Positions 35,420 to 49,599 of a stretch of 64,000 nt of DNA are shown in pieces. The position numbers and the translations under genes were made by a program. Below the pieces are notes generated by a model, which worked only from the letters and a program-made list of their open reading frames with translations, was not told the DNA's origin and did no database searches. Source of the DNA: Carallia brachiata (taxonomy: Eukaryota; Streptophyta; Magnoliopsida; Malpighiales; Rhizophoraceae); the NCBI GenBank assembly GCA_021464245.1, contig JADCRB010000162.1:531476-595475 (forward strand). Direction: 5' to 3'. How positions within the stretch are numbered: position 1 is the stretch's first letter; each line of letters begins with the position of its first letter.

Positions 35420-38400
35420 ATGAGCGGGAGAGGAGGCGGAGGGAACGCCGGCGAGAATTACAACGGAGGAGGAGGAGGAGGAGGCGGGAGGGGTAATAAT
35501 GGAATATCGGCGATTCCGGCGGCGGCCAGGAAGTTGGTGCAGGGCGTGAAGGAAATTGTTGTTAATGTTTCGGATGCTGAGATCTACGCCATGCTCAAGG
35601 AGTGTAACATGGACCCTGACGAGGCCGTTAATCGCCTCCTCTCTCAAGGTTTTTCCTTTTTTTTTTTTTTTTATTTTACTTTTTCTGTTTGGATTCCGGG
35701 AAAATGAAAATTAGGGTTTTTTTTTTTTGTTGGTTGGAAAATGTTGTACTTTAGAGTCATGCGTTTAGTGGAACCATTTTAAGTTGAATTTAGTTTCAAA
35801 CTAAAATTGTAATTTTATCAGGAATTTTAATGTCTGAGCCAAAGTGATTTATCCATACTACATCGTGTTTGTGCTTGCGTTCCACACTTGTTTTGGTCTA
35901 TGTCTTCGTGATTGTTGTTCTGCAAGAACTTTTATGATTGGGACGGCTCGGTGTATGTGGCAGAAGCGTAAGAGAAATTGATGCTTGTTCATGATGCATA
36001 TAGATATGGCGAATGTGCTTGACAAATGCGGCTAAGGGTTAGAACACTAGGACAGGAAATAACTATATAGTTATCTTTCTTTTGCAATCAACAAGATACT
36101 TAAGCTCTATCTTTTTGGTGTCTCGAATATCATCATCAAGATGCAAAAATTGGAGCTATTGTGTGACTTAAGTCCATATGCATTGTCTGTGTAGACACGA
36201 GCATGCGTATGCACTAAATTTAGAAGAATATATGTGTATGTGTATGTCTGTATGTTCTATTTTTTATGGAATGAATGTAACACTGAAAAGGAGGTGAGGC
36301 CACACTTTAACTGCCCGGATGCTTGGTTCTTGATGACTCTGGGGGCCGTGCGACACATTATGTGATTCCATTTTTGAAGTAGAATCGGGATTACTTTGTT
36401 ATGTGAATGAACTTCAGAAGCTGCATTTGTGTCTTAATGTTTTGTTCTTATGCTTCAATTTTTATGAATGTTGCCATATCTTGCTTTATTTATGGTACTG
36501 TTCTTTTGGGTTATAGAGGTTCAATTTGGGTTCTACTGCCTGTACAAGTTTCCGTGTATGCAAACTAATTCTGTTGCATTATATTTTTGTATTCCGGTCA
36601 TCGCTTAATATTGTGCTTTTGACCATTGTTATTACTGCATGCAAGTTGCTTTATGTTTTAGTAACTGCCATGTCTGGTAACTGGTATGATGTGGATGATT
36701 AGTTCCATACTGTGCATCACTTTACATTTGATTGTGTGTGAGTGTGTGTATCTACATCATGCATATATTTTTCATGTTTTTTTGCAGTTTCATTTTTAAT
36801 AAGGCATTTTTCTTTTCATCATGTAGATCCTTTCCATGAGGTGAAGAACAAACGAGAAAAGAAAAAAGAGGTATGCTCTCACAGATGTGTGGAAACTCTG
36901 TCAATTGCTTGTGAAAACCAATACTAAGTTTACTTCCATTATTGTGACCTGTTTGGTCATTTGCAAAATGCGTTATTTAACTTCTTTCTTCTTGTAAATG
37001 CTATTGTTAAAGAAATTCTATTCCTTCACGTCTAGAAACTCAGGATCGTAAATGGATTTGAGTACCATTCTGATTGCTTCTTTCATGATCTTTTCTTTAG
37101 GTTGCTGCCTTTGCAATTAAAGTGTGTATTATCATTCATTTTCACTTGTCTTACTGATGTTGATTTAGAACAAGGATACCATAGATCCTCGGTTCCGTGG
37201 GGCAAGCAACACGACACATCAGACAGGTAGAGGTGCTGGAGACCGTTATGGTCGTGGTGGCTCCTCAACCCAATTGAGTTCCAATGGTAAGAGTTTTGCT
37301 GCTACATGTTGGAGCAGTGTTTGCTATTTAGTAGGTCTTCCATGGATTTGAATCTTGATAAACTTTATTTATCCATCTGGTCCATCTTTCTTAACCCCTT
37401 TTTTCTAACATTTTTCCAGATTATGGTGCTTCCCATGGGAAATCTGCATACAGGAAGGAAAATGAAACACATGCTTATGTTGGTTCTTCATCTTCTGTGT
37501 CTAACATGCCAGAAAGTAACATGAACCAGCGGCCACCTTTGCAAAGGTTATCCCTTTTTACTTGATTGGTGGTTGAAACAGCATTATGTTTCTTATAGTG
37601 TGAATGGCATGAGGAGTATTCTAATTTTTATCGTTCTGTTTCTTCAACTATTTTCTGATTTTTCATTTACATTTCTTGCAGCGACTCAGTTTTTACAGAA
37701 AATAAAATATTAAGTGTTGGTGATGGGGTTTCTGCATCATCACAGCCTTCCAAATCTGCGTGGTTAGGGATGCCAGGTCATGTATCAATGGCTGACATCG
37801 TGAAGATGGGTAGGCCGCATAATAAGGCATCTGCAATCCCATCTCACCACAGTGTTAATAGTTGGCATGATGAAGCAACTCCTTTAGTAGCATCACACCG
37901 TGATTTACAGTTTTCAGAATATCATGCTCCCAAAGTGACTGGCATAAGCACAGTGCCCGAAGGTTCTGCAAGCAAGCATGTTCATTCTGAAGATGAATGG
38001 CCATCCATTGAGCAGCAACAAGCTGCTAGTATGTCAGTTGTTTTAGAGGTCACGGCAGATTCTCAGCTGTATGTAGATCCTGCTAGCTTACCTTTGAATG
38101 GAGGTGATAAGCATATAAGGTCGGAGCTAGATGATGGTCAGTCAGCAGAAGATAGTCATGTTGAAGGTCTAAATGGAAACCATGTTGGGCCTGCTTCTTT
38201 ATCTAGGGGAGACATGCATGAGGATGCTTCCGGAGGTTCTTCTCTTTTTGATAACAGTTTATATGGAGACATGAATCCGTACCAGGCTCATACTCATGCT
38301 TTTGAGCATGATAAAGGTGAATATGTCTTGTAGTCACTGTTTTGGTATTCAAATTGGCTTTGCAATTTGCGATCATTAGTCATTATAGACTGGCTCTAAG

Positions 38401-41400
38401 CAAAGTGCATATCGACTTGAATGATAGCGAGCTTTTCTAAATGTGAATGGACTAGCTTAACTTATTTTAATGCTTTTGAAATGTTATAAATTTCTATGGT
38501 TTACATGCAATGTGCGCATGCATCAAGCTAAGATATGCTATCTGATCGGTGGAGTCCATATCAGTATATATTCCTAATTGCAACAGTTGCGGTTTTTTTT
38601 CCCCTATCGTGTGGGATTTTGTAGTGAATTATTCTTATAGCCATCTCTGGTTGGTTAGAACTTTTATTACTTCAATTTGTGAATAGCAATGTCAAAGAAT
38701 TTGATTAAACGCAACACTTGTAATGAGCATGTTTGCTTATTTATGCATCCTTATTTTCATTTCCCTCTCCAAATTGCAAAGTTGTAACTATTCTCTTGAT
38801 ATTTTACTGATTATCGTTTGCTCTATTCTATTTCAGCTGAAGATGGTCCTTCATCAGTTGTGGCCAACTTACAGATCTTAACTTTACAGAATGGGGACCA
38901 GGGACCATCTCCTGAAGAGGATAATTCCTCAGTTATAATTCCTGACCACCTACAAGTTCATACCCAAGACTGTTCACACTTGAGTTTCGGTAGTTTTAAA
39001 TCTGGTGTTAGTTTGTCTTGTTCTGGGTCAATTGCATCAAGGCCCTTGAAAAATAACTTGGACGAGGCATCTGGCGTGGTGCTTCCATCAACTGGTCTCA
39101 CAGATACCAGGTAACCTTTCTTCCAAGAGTAATGGTTTTTCTACCCTGCTCTTGTTCCTGTGTGTTGAAGCTATAATTATTCTGTTGCAGAAATCCTGAG
39201 TATTATGGGGATGAGCATCTCAGAAATACTGCAGACGAAAGTTTGGTGCATAGAGCATCTGTGAGTGCTGGTAGCTTTGAATCTCCTTCATTTCCACAAC
39301 CAGAGGTGTTGAAGGAGGACAATGCTGAAGTTTCTGAGGGCAATCAGTATGCATTTCCTTCATCTGCAGTTGGCTTTAGTTATGAAAACACTCAACAATT
39401 GAATGCTACATTTAATAACCAACGGACAAGCTCTGAGATGCCGAATATTGCTCCCTTTTCCAGTGTAATGGTAATATGATAATCTTTGCTATTTTTCTCT
39501 TGACTAGGTGATATCTAATATCCTTATTATGTACCCAAAAAAGTTCCTCTTTGAAATAATGGTCTTTGCTTATGTGCTTGAGGGCTGGCTCTGTGATATT
39601 TGTTCTTTCTTAAAGATAGAGAGTTGATTTTCTTTTGAAAAAACAAAACCAAGATAAGGGAAGCTCATTATGTTGCTTAAATGTTCTATTTCAAGGGAAA
39701 AAAATTCATATGCTGTGCCCTATGTTTTCTACAATTATGCTTAGGATATAACTGCACCATTTATGTGGTTATAATTCTCTCCTTAATAAACTGTTACTTG
39801 TGTAAAAAAAAAGTCTCCTTGATAAACTGTTATTACAGCATGCTTATACAGATTCTTTGTCAAGCGCACTGTTGGCCTCTAGCATTCAGACTGGGAGAGA
39901 GCCTGATCTTTCCTACTCTCCCTTCCCTATGACACAGTTGATGGCCTCCAAGTATAGCAATTCACCATCTTCTATCAGTGGTCCAAGCATATCCATGCCA
40001 GAGGTATCCTGCTGTTTTAGTTTATATTAAAGTATTCAAAATGTACACTGTTCCTCTCAAAGGATGTTTTCTTGTGCAGTCAAGATGTTGAAATATTTGT
40101 GTTTTTGTCCATAAACATAGTATAGGCAAATGGACAAAGTCTAGAAAATTTATGAATAGGATATATATAGTGATTTGTTGATATGTAGTTGCCAACTAGA
40201 AATCATGTCATGTTAACTTGTATAATCTTAGCCTTGTTCCTGGGTGTGGCTACACAATGCTTTCTTGACATCTTTCCTGGTTTTAGCTTGTATCGTATGT
40301 CAGCCTTATGAGTCTTTGTGACGTGCTGCTGCCCAATATTGCTAATAAATTTTCTCTTTGATTACATGCTTCCCGTGTAACGGCCTTCAAATTTGAATGA
40401 ATAACCTGCTAGTAGTGCAGTTATTGGTCTTTGTTGCACCATGGGGGAAAATTTTAAGATTAGTTTTGTTCATTGTCCACCTCATTGGAGTCATCTTTGG
40501 CTTTTAACTTTCAGTCATTCATGATTCAGTTGTCTTTTTTTTTCTTCAATAATTGGCTCTTTGTTGATCAAGTAAAGTGGAAAAATGAGAGATAGAATTA
40601 GATGCAAAAAAGTTCCTGATACAGAAATTCTGATTGAAGTATGATGACTCAATTTGTCTTCCTTCCACTGACGATGCTACTGTATATAAACCAGGCTTTA
40701 AGAGCAGGTAACATATCTACCCCTCAGCCACCAACATCACAAACCCTTCCTGGTGCCAGTGTTGCCTCAGAACCTGCTCTTCGGCAACACCTTACTGTGC
40801 ATCCTTATTCACAACCTACTCTTCCCTTGGGACATTTTGCGAATGTGATCAGCTGTCCTCTCCTCCCGCAAAGCTACACATATATGCCATCGGCTTTCCA
40901 GCAGGCATTTGCAGGCAACAGTGCATATCATCAGTCTCTGACTGCAATGCTTCCCCAATACAAGAATAGTGTTTCTGTAAGCAGCTTGCCACAGTCTGCT
41001 GCTGTTGCTTCTGCCTATGGGTTTGGGAATTCAACCAACATTGCTGCAGGAAACTTTCCTCTGAATCCACCCAGTGCTCCCGGAGGGACAACCGTAGGCT
41101 ATGAGGATGTCTTAAGCTCTCAGTACAAGGATAGCAATCATTTGATCTCACTCCAGCAGGTAGCTTCTTTACCAAGGATTGAGAAAGTTTTACAAATGTT
41201 AACTAATTGGCCTTCATTCTAGCAATTTTAAATTTATGGTATTGGCATCGTAAAATGACAACAGAAAATTTGTTACTCTTTTTTTTAGTTCTTTTGTTTT
41301 TGGTTATGAACTAGATTTGTGGGAGACTTTGGTAGATGATATAATTTTGTAGTGCTATTAATGTGTCCTGTTTTCTGAAACCTAAATGGAATCTCTATAT

Positions 41401-41703
41401 GTTTGTCATTAGAATGAGAACTCGGCCATGTGGGTTCATGGGCCTGGTTCGCGAACATTGTCCGCTGTCCCTAGTAGCACCTATTACAGCTACCAGGGGC
41501 AAAATCAGCAGCCTGGTGGATTTCAGCAAGGTCAGCAGCCATCTCCACAGCATTTTGGGGCACTTGCGTACCCAAACTACTATCATTCTCAATCGGGGAT
41601 TTCGCTAGAACATCAGCAGCAAAATTCTAGGGATGGTTCCCTTGGCGGTTCTCATGTCCAACCTTCAAAGCAGACCCAACAGTTATGGCAAAACAGCTAC
41701 TAA
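35420..41703 (+). CDS. GBF-interacting protein 1-like protein (DUF1296)
   Basis: Ten exons: 35420-35648, 36827-36870, 37169-37286, 37420-37546, 37682-38316, 38837-39110, 39191-39470, 39839-40003, 40695-41159 and 41413-41703. All junctions are GT-AG and in phase, giving 875 residues. A Gly-rich start is followed at residues 29-85 by the DUF1296 (UBA-like) region (ISAIPAAARKLVQGVKEIV, DAEIYAMLKECNMDPDEAVN, then the basic KNKREKKKE). The rest is low-complexity and Ser/Gln/Pro-rich, with SAWLGMPGHVSMADIVKMG as a conserved short motif and a Gln-rich, Tyr-containing C-terminus. Arabidopsis GIP1 binds G-box bZIP factors and aids their DNA binding; longer members of this type are often annotated only as DUF1296 or 'kinase-related', though no kinase domain is seen here. 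Probably nuclear or cytoplasmic. The first intron (about 1.2 kb) is the longest. Confidence 0.9.
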
Positions 41704-43750
41704 ATCTGTGCCACCTCTTGGTTTTCAGGGTCTTGAAAGTGAGTCTCAAAGCGGCTCATCAGAGAAAACCTTTGAATTGCTAGTTGCTACTGCCCTGTGC
41801 CATGGGGTTTGTATTCTAAACATTTGTCATCTTGTTAACGAACACATTTGCTAATTTGAGTTAGTGAACAGTGTTATGTTCCTCTTTTTCTTTCTGGCTC
41901 TCTCTTTATGGCGATTTTTTTTTGTCTCTAAGGAGCGCTAGACAGGGTGGGTTGGTTTTGGTTTTTTTCTTTCCCCCGGGGGGGGGGGGGGGGTGTGTTG
42001 GTGTGGTGTGTTGGGGCGTTTGCGGGGGAGGAGAGAGAGCAGGGGTCTCTAACCCCTATCTCCCAGACTCCCAGTGATGAACAAACTCCGGTAACCAGGT
42101 AACCAGCTGTTTTAAGAGAGCGGATATCCCATCCTTACACGGTGATAGCTCCTCTTTTGTGCTTGTTTATTAGTGTCAAAAAAAAATTTAAGGATAAGAA
42201 GAGTGTTCTATTTCAGGGTGAAGGACTACATACAAATTATTAAGAGTTTACATAATAAGATTTGTGTATTACTTATTCACAAAAAATTTTAATAACAGTT
42301 AATAAAGTTCCAATTTGAAATAAAATACATTAAGAGTTGAATCTTTTATCTTTGAGCTTACCCTTAGTTGATCATCTTGGTGCCTTTCTCACTCAGGCAT
42401 TTGACTGTTTGAGTCAACTTTACTCTGAAGCCCACACTTGTAGCCCAACCACTCACTCATAGCGTAGGATTGATTTCCCAGCCTTTTTTCTCAAGAAGAA
42501 CCGAATATAATGAATCAACTTTAAGCCGACAGTAAACCACTTGGCTAGCCCAACGCTTGAAATGGTCAAGAGATCGAAGATTCTCCCTTTCTAAATCAAA
42601 ATTTGCACTCTCTAAGTGGTGCCTTTTTAGTTTTTGTATACGAATATGCTCTTTTTCTCCAGACAATTAATAATTAATTGCTAACTATTTTTGAATTCAA
42701 AAAAAATAAAATAAAAATTTTCAGAATATTCATAGCTACTATTAAATTTAAAATTAGAATACATGCTTCTTGTTATTGTTGGTTGTTGCTAACTATTATT
42801 GATTATTGTTATTGATAAAATATTGTAGCATTTAGCTTACCATATTGCATATTAATGTTAAATAACAAAGAATTTTGGTTGAAATAAGATTTGAGACCAA
42901 AAGAAAATATAAGGATAAATTTGTTAATAGACATCAGTAAGCAAGCCATCAGTTGAGCCTACAAATGGCTAGAAAATACTTTCTGATCTGACGGTACCCC
43001 CGTATCAACAACCGACAGAACATCTGACAAGTTAAACCAAACGCATTTAGTCAAAACTGTGATTATAATAGCACCCACCCCACAGAATCACAGTACACAC
43101 GATCCTGCAGTTTGGTTGATAATCTTTGTCCTTCAAAACATTAAATTTTGAGTACCAAACTTTACTTGGATGGTTGAGAAGTGGTGCCTCCAGCACCCAA
43201 ACTTGAGTTTGAGCCTCAAACTTGATACCCACATTCTTCGACTTTTTGCTGCTGAATTACCCGTTACGGTGAACAAACAAAAAAAAAGCTTTAAAGTTTC
43301 TTTGGGATTCAACGCTTACATTTTTTTTTTTCACATGATCGTGTTTTTTCTTGGGTGTCTGAAGAGTGTGCTCTTGACCATCCCCTCTCCCTAACAGTTG
43401 AAGCTAGTTTAATCAGAAAGAAAGCAACGGCAAATTCCAAAGTTCATTTTTCCAGTGAAATTACATTGGGAGTATGAGCAGACAAATCAATGAAAGCTAC
43501 AACCCTTCTTATCATCCAAATATCCACGTAGAACATACAATGCACGCCGACAAAAGAAAAAAAAAACCCACACAAATTGGATGTAAGAGACAATGAAGAT
43601 TTAGTCCACCGTTTGAAACTAGCGATTTTGACTTCATATTATGGTCTGACGACTTGTATCCAAGCATTTGTCAATGCCAGACTCATCACTCATCAGATAA
43701 ATAGGTAGGAAGAAATTTATCACTCATGTTACAGCTTAAGTACATCAAAG
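41704..43750. other. Intergenic region between the GIP1-like gene and PDCD5
   Basis: Holds the 3' flank of the GIP1-like gene, a 16-base G tract (41978-41993) within a G-rich stretch, and AT-rich DNA. The G-rich stretch ends in GGGGTCTCTAACCCCTATCTCC, which may be a decayed SINE box B region. No gene is seen. Confidence 0.4.
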
Positions 43751-46089
43751 CTAATCATCATCTTCTAGAACACTCCGACGCCTTTGAATCTGAAGAACCA
43801 GTGATCAATTTGTTAATCACAATCCTGACGAAACATCATGCGACTACGGCAGAAAAGAAGATTTAGTTTCATGACTTACTGTGACTTTTGTCTGTTTAGT
43901 TGTTTGAGTGTTAATTTGTTCCAGCAATGATATGAGCCTCTCCTCAGAAACCTGCAAAAGGGAAATTAAATCATCATGGATAACTTCATATTTGCATAAC
44001 ATGTAAAAAAAAACCACACAAAAAAAATTATTATCTTTGTACAAAGAACATGCAGACAATATGAAGGCATGACCAAATGTAAGAATGCATACAAAGATTC
44101 TTTTTACCTTTTCAACCATCTGACCCATTTGAGCGGCCCTCAATATAACGTCTTCAACTCCTCTGGCTTTCTCAGGTTTCACCAAAGCAATTCGAGCAAC
44201 TGGATTGTAAGGTACCGAAGATTAACAAAGTTGATGACAAAACTTTACAGGTAAACGACGTCCCAATGAAAACATAGCCATCATGTATATTGAAGCAGAT
44301 TATTACTTATCTTTGTATAAGTATTTAGAAGCTTTTGTTTCAGCCCAGTACAACAAAATTAATATACTGCGTCAGAACCTTCATACATGCACACGCAATC
44401 ACACAAACATTTTTTTGTTAAATAAAGCATGCCCCAACAGTATGTCTCACAGAAATATAAGAATGGTTCATGCCAATCTGGAATAAGCTTGAAAAAACTG
44501 AGATGGCAAAGGAATTAACTAATAGCACCAATCTGTGTCATTCTCCCACCTTAAGCACATGTGACATCACAATAAAATTTAGGAAATGGGAACATAGTTG
44601 GCAAGAAAAACTAATAAGAGTTTCCCCCAAACTGTTGATAAGAATGTCTGAATTCTCAGAAGTTCCTGCAGATGACTTTTCCATCATGGAATTTAGTGAC
44701 TAGCCCAACATTCTTAATTGTGGGAATTTAATTGAAAGAAATAATGTTTTACAAATTCAGCAACATGCATAAGAAGTATCACACCAAAATCACCATTAAC
44801 CAACAATTTCCGTGAAGGATCACGCCCAAAAAAGCAGGCCACGTAGGTGGTAAACTGATTTTAAAGAAGCCAACTGTAGAATAAAACTTGTAGGATATGC
44901 CATGAGAAATCATACAAATATAAAGTGAGAAAGAAAGTCTAAATAAAAACAAGTGATTATAATTTTAAATGTGAACTAACGTCTTTCTCGCGCTTCAGAA
45001 GACAAAATCTGACTCAGCATCATTTGCCTTCGCTCCTCGGCTTCCCTAATCAAATCAGAGTTTAAGTTAGAGTGAAATTTTCTATTCCTTCATAGTTATT
45101 GTTTTCAAAGTTGTTCCTATGATAATTTTGATGCAGAAGGAGTAGCCCAAGACTTTTTGAACCAGAGGGACCGTCAGGAGAAGCACATAATAAATAAGGA
45201 AACAGAGATTTTAGAAGATTTAAGAAGACTTACTTTGAATAAGCATATCGTTTCAAATATATCCAGAATATTTCAAGCATTTTCCTTGCATATTCCTTGA
45301 ATGTTCCAGAATATTCAATGTTCTTGAATATGGTAGACTTATTATATTTTCCTTTTTAGTTTGATTTTGTCATTAACATAAATACCCATGTAATTTCCTT
45401 TTAGTTTGATTTTATCATTAACATAAATACCCATGTAAGTCTAAGGGCTGAATTATTCAATAGAAATATTTCTTTAGTTCTACTTCAAAGGATCAGAGAA
45501 TTCCCATCAAAACAAAAATTAGTGGAAATAAAATCAAACAAGCTTACTAGAATCAAATTAAGAACCCACCTCTTTGCATCTTCCTGAGCCTTCTGCTGTT
45601 CAGAGTTTTGCTGATTCCCCTGTTATAAATAGCAAATGTACACGAAAATATTACAAAGAAAATAAAATTCAGCAGCAATTCTTTACGCCAAAATATTCAA
45701 AGGCATCAAAAACAACAATCATGATTACCAAGCCGCGTTGAGACATCAGTTCCTGCATTCTTCTCTGTCTAATTGCTTCCAACTCAGGGTCGTCCTATAC
45801 ACCAAAAACAAAAATGTACGAAACAAAAGACACCAACACAAACCATTCAAACTAAGATTAGCAAAACATAATATTCCTCAAGCCCATCAGATGGTTATGA
45901 CATTCGTTGAACCACACAAGCGGTGAAAAACATATTCTGAGGTTGAAGAATTGGAGAACGGAAAAGGCCACAAAAAAAGGGAGAGACAAAAAAATTTGAA
46001 AAAATTGAAACCCTAATTTTCTAGTTTGGTTACCGAAGATCTGAAGGAAAAATAGATAAGTGAAAAAGGAAGTATCTGGAAAGTACCAT
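43751..46089 (-). CDS. PDCD5: Programmed cell death protein 5 homologue (PDCD5/TFAR19 family)
   Basis: Seven coding exons on the minus strand: 46087-46089, 45729-45794, 45570-45619, 44981-45045, 44108-44199, 43880-43951 and 43751-43789, giving 128 residues, the usual family length. The sequence shows the N-terminal helix (DDPELEAIRQRRMQELMSQR), the Gln/Glu/Arg-rich linker, and the conserved core (ILSSEARERLARIALVKPEK, ARGVEDVILRAAQMGQMVEK, VSEERLISLLEQINTQT, KVTIQRRRS) with an acidic end. The family is a three-helix nuclear/cytosolic DNA-binding protein linked to programmed cell death in animals and found in archaea; its plant role is not well defined. The first coding exon is only the ATG, followed at once by a GT donor. 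The gene is divergent from the pterin dehydratase gene, with about 1.3 kb between their starts. Confidence 0.93.
45175..45490. repeat. Tandem repeat and possible LTR remnant in a PDCD5 intron
   Basis: Two adjacent copies of a unit containing CATTAACATAAATACCCATG lie at about 45350-45437. Upstream text (AGAAGATTTAAGAAGACTTA) and downstream text (GCTGAATTATTCAATAGAAA) resemble plant Copia LTRs. This is composition-level inference; no paired LTR or internal domain was found. Confidence 0.35.
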
Positions 46090-47411
46090 TTTGGGATGGA
46101 ATTCTCTGTTACTGTTCCTGCTCCTTCGCGCAGCAGAGTCCTACCTACAGCAGACGACGCGACCACACTGCGTTTGGGTTTTAAGACCGCCCGTTCTTTT
46201 AACGCAACTGGTTAGCTCTTATATTTTATTAAAATATCTGAAGTTAAACAGTTATTTAATTAGTTGAGAGAGTTGTTTTTCAATCAGTAAGTAAATTTTA
46301 AATTTTATTAAATTATATATATTTTTGTAAATATTTAATAGGCTCTTTATAAATAAAAAAAAATTATTAAAATCTCTTCATTTTGTATGGGAGTTCTTCT
46401 CTTAACAAAATATCAAAGTAAAATGTGTGGTTAGGTTTTTTTTTTTTAAGGAAAACTTTATTGGCATTTTAAGCTGCGATTATTAAAGAGTATTGTTTAA
46501 ACGGGAAAATTTTTCGGACATATAATTGTATGGTGCAGTAAGCATGTCATTATGGGAATATAATAATATATAATTATTTTAATTATTAAATTATAAAAAA
46601 TATTTTAAATTTTTTAAAAATAAAAATACATAAAATAATTAAATATCATTATATTAAATACCTAAATGTGAACATCGTACTTAAATTTAATTCTTAATAA
46701 TTTATTGCCCAAATTTTGAACTCACAACTCTTAGCAAGGCAACCTATTGTGTCGAGTTTTAAATAATTGTATTCTTAAGTAACTGTCTTTCTAGTTTTTT
46801 TTTTAAAAAAATTTATAATAATTATATCGACTATTAAATTTATAAATTAAAATTAAAATAAATTTTTATTTGTCTGTCTTATTCGATTTAAATTATAAAA
46901 AAATGTATTACTCGAATATTATTAAAACTAAACATACTTAATATAAATTGACCAAAAAGTATTAAAAAATCTAAAATCAGGGCGCACAATCACAATCAAT
47001 CTTAATAAATTAAAATCTAAAATCAGGGCACACAATCACAATCAATCTTAATAAATTGAAAGTTAAAGTCTTTAAACGCTGTCTATAACACTCTAATTTT
47101 AATTCAAAATATAAAAAATACGTTAAATTATTATTAATCTATGATCTATTCATCGGGTTTCTACCACTTTACTAAAAGAAACTCCCCGTTACTCAACCTG
47201 GCTTTGTTTTTTTTTTTTTTTGTTATGTCTAATTATGTAATATTAAAATAATCAATCAATAATTAGTGACCTAACAAATCCAAAGGACCGAGAACTAATT
47301 TACTGGTTAGACTGCTTACATTTCACGATTGCACGGTTAAATTTGTAATTTTCCAAAGCCTCGCGTGCTTTATAAAGTTGTAGGAGAAACCTCGTTCTTC
47401 CACATTAACTC
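46090..47411. promoter_or_regulatory. Divergent promoter region between PDCD5 and the pterin dehydratase gene
   Basis: The minus-strand PDCD5 leader lies near 46090-46190 and the dehydratase leader near 47370-47411. The middle is AT-rich and contains a 46-bp tandem repeat (46969-47060). No defined motifs could be assigned. Confidence 0.4.
46969..47060. repeat. 46-bp tandem duplication
   Basis: Two units containing AATCACAATCAATCTTAATA, at 46969-47014 and 47015-47060, differ at few positions (GGCGCAC against GGCACAC). Noncoding. Confidence 0.85.
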
Positions 47412-49563
47412 ATGATTCGCTTCTTGCCTGCCCCGCTGCTTTCTCTCTCTAAGCTTCAGGTGCTCCATCTCCCTCTCGGTCTCTCTCATCTGTCTGTGTT
47501 GCGTAGCTTCGTAACTCTACCCAGTGACCATTTCAGGCGCCATTGGCATGCGTGTTCCAAAGGTTCTCTAGAGGCCATGGATGGTACTTCCTGAATAAAC
47601 CCTTTTCTTTTTGCTTTTTTTTTTTTAAAATTTATTCTGCTTCCATTTGATTGATTTTTTTTTTTTCCATTTCTGAGAAATGGGCCATTTTTAGTTATCT
47701 GTTAATTTGGGTTTCTTTCATTCTGTTTCACGTCTTTTATTCCTTTTATTATTTCAATTTCTGGTTTGTAAAAGAAAAAGAAAAAACTGAAAATGAAGTT
47801 TGAAAAGAACTGGATGGCAAATAGTTCATTCAGTCTGTTGGGTGGTTGTGCTCGTGTCTATTTTGGCATTGATGGTCTTATTTGTATAAAGCATAGCTTA
47901 TTATACCAATTGTCTGTGCCATGTAAATGTTCAGATGGGTTGTGTTCATTTTTAGGAGTTTGCTTATCCTGAAAAATGGCATTGGGCTTTTTATTTTTAT
48001 GAAATTTACATGATTATTGTGTTTTAGCCACCTGTATCGGGTGGCGCTGGTTGTCTTCCTGAACTGTTTGTCTATCACATGAACTGTTTGTCTATCTTGT
48101 GATTCTGATTGCATAAATATTCTCTAAGTTAAGAACTTTTTGCATATGTACGTGGGTATTTATTCTAATATACTGTGAGAACGAAATTAGCCTTTGTCTT
48201 TCTGCTACTAAACAAGATTTTCGGGAAATAGAAAAGTCATAGTTTGTAAATGCCTTTTGTTCTGTTAGCATTGGGATTTCAAAGCATGTCTTACAAGTGA
48301 ACGAATTTTATTATTCATGGCATTTTTTTTGGATGTCTTTGTGGATATGAAAATGATTAATGGCCTGCAAAAAAAGTGGCTGGCTTGGCCTGCTTGAATA
48401 GCAAAACAAAAAAGTGATGAATGAAAAATTAGAAAGTAACTGAATGAAAAAACATAAAGAAGGAGAGAAAAATTCAGAGCAGGGCAAAGCAGGTCTCTCT
48501 TTTTGCAGGCCATGGCCATGTACCAAATTCCTTACGGATAATGCTTGATTTTGGTATCACTCTTTGTTCCCAACTTTCTAGTCTAGTAAGATTATTTTGA
48601 GATCATCTCTAGTTTTTACTTCATTTGAGTATCGAGGGCAGTTAACCACATATTTATCCTGCAGCCTGATTTCAAAGATTTTTTTTTTTTTTGGTGCAAA
48701 GATGATTTTCTTTTTTCACATATATACAGCTCCAGTACTCGAATGACTGGAATACTTTGGGATCGTGTGGAGCGGTCATCAAATAGGAACTCACTTTATG
48801 GATTTAGAACCTTTTGCACTGGTGGAGGTGTGTGATGATGTTTTTAACTAATTCACTATGTGAGCTGAAACATGTTTGTGATTGTTTTTCCTATTCTGTG
48901 GATTTTTCTTTTTTCTTCGGATAAGAATTCTGTGGGAACTGTGATGAGGATTTGGTGTCAAGCTGTTGTAGCCTGTGGTACTGTACTTCACATAAATAAA
49001 GGAAGAGGAAATAATATCTACTTTACTTGTCATAAAAATGAAACCAAAACAAAGTAATATCTACTGCCAAGGAAATGTAATTACTTATGTCTATCCAGAA
49101 ACATCGTTATCTGATGGATACCCTGTTGGATGTACCTATAAGCTCCCTTGTTGGATGTACCTATAAGCTCCCTTACTGGATGGACATTGCTTCCCGATAT
49201 AACCCCAACAATACATGCGAATAGATCTTTTCATATGGGCTATGTGGTTTCAACAACTTTCCAAGTCAAGGAACTGGGCATAGTTTTGCAAAGTTGTGAC
49301 CTAGATAGGGCAATATAGTGTTACATGCTAAATGTAGATGCTTGAGTTTAGAGCAGGCTCTTTCATGTCGTAGAAATCTGTTATCACTATGAAGGCTTTA
49401 CTTGGGTCATTGGTGCACGTTGTAATGTTTGTTTTGCGGCTTGCTTCATTTCTTCTTGTTATTAATCTTTGTTTTTGAACATTTGGTGCAATAAATACGA
49501 ATTTCTGCCCATTTTGATCAAGTTTATGATGCTTCTTCATCATTTGGCCCTAAAAGTTGCAGG

Positions 49564-49599
<36 letters not shown>

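Noticed and set aside
42340..42665. Possible exon or gene fragment
   Set aside because: Less AT-rich than its surroundings but with no open frame carrying a known motif.
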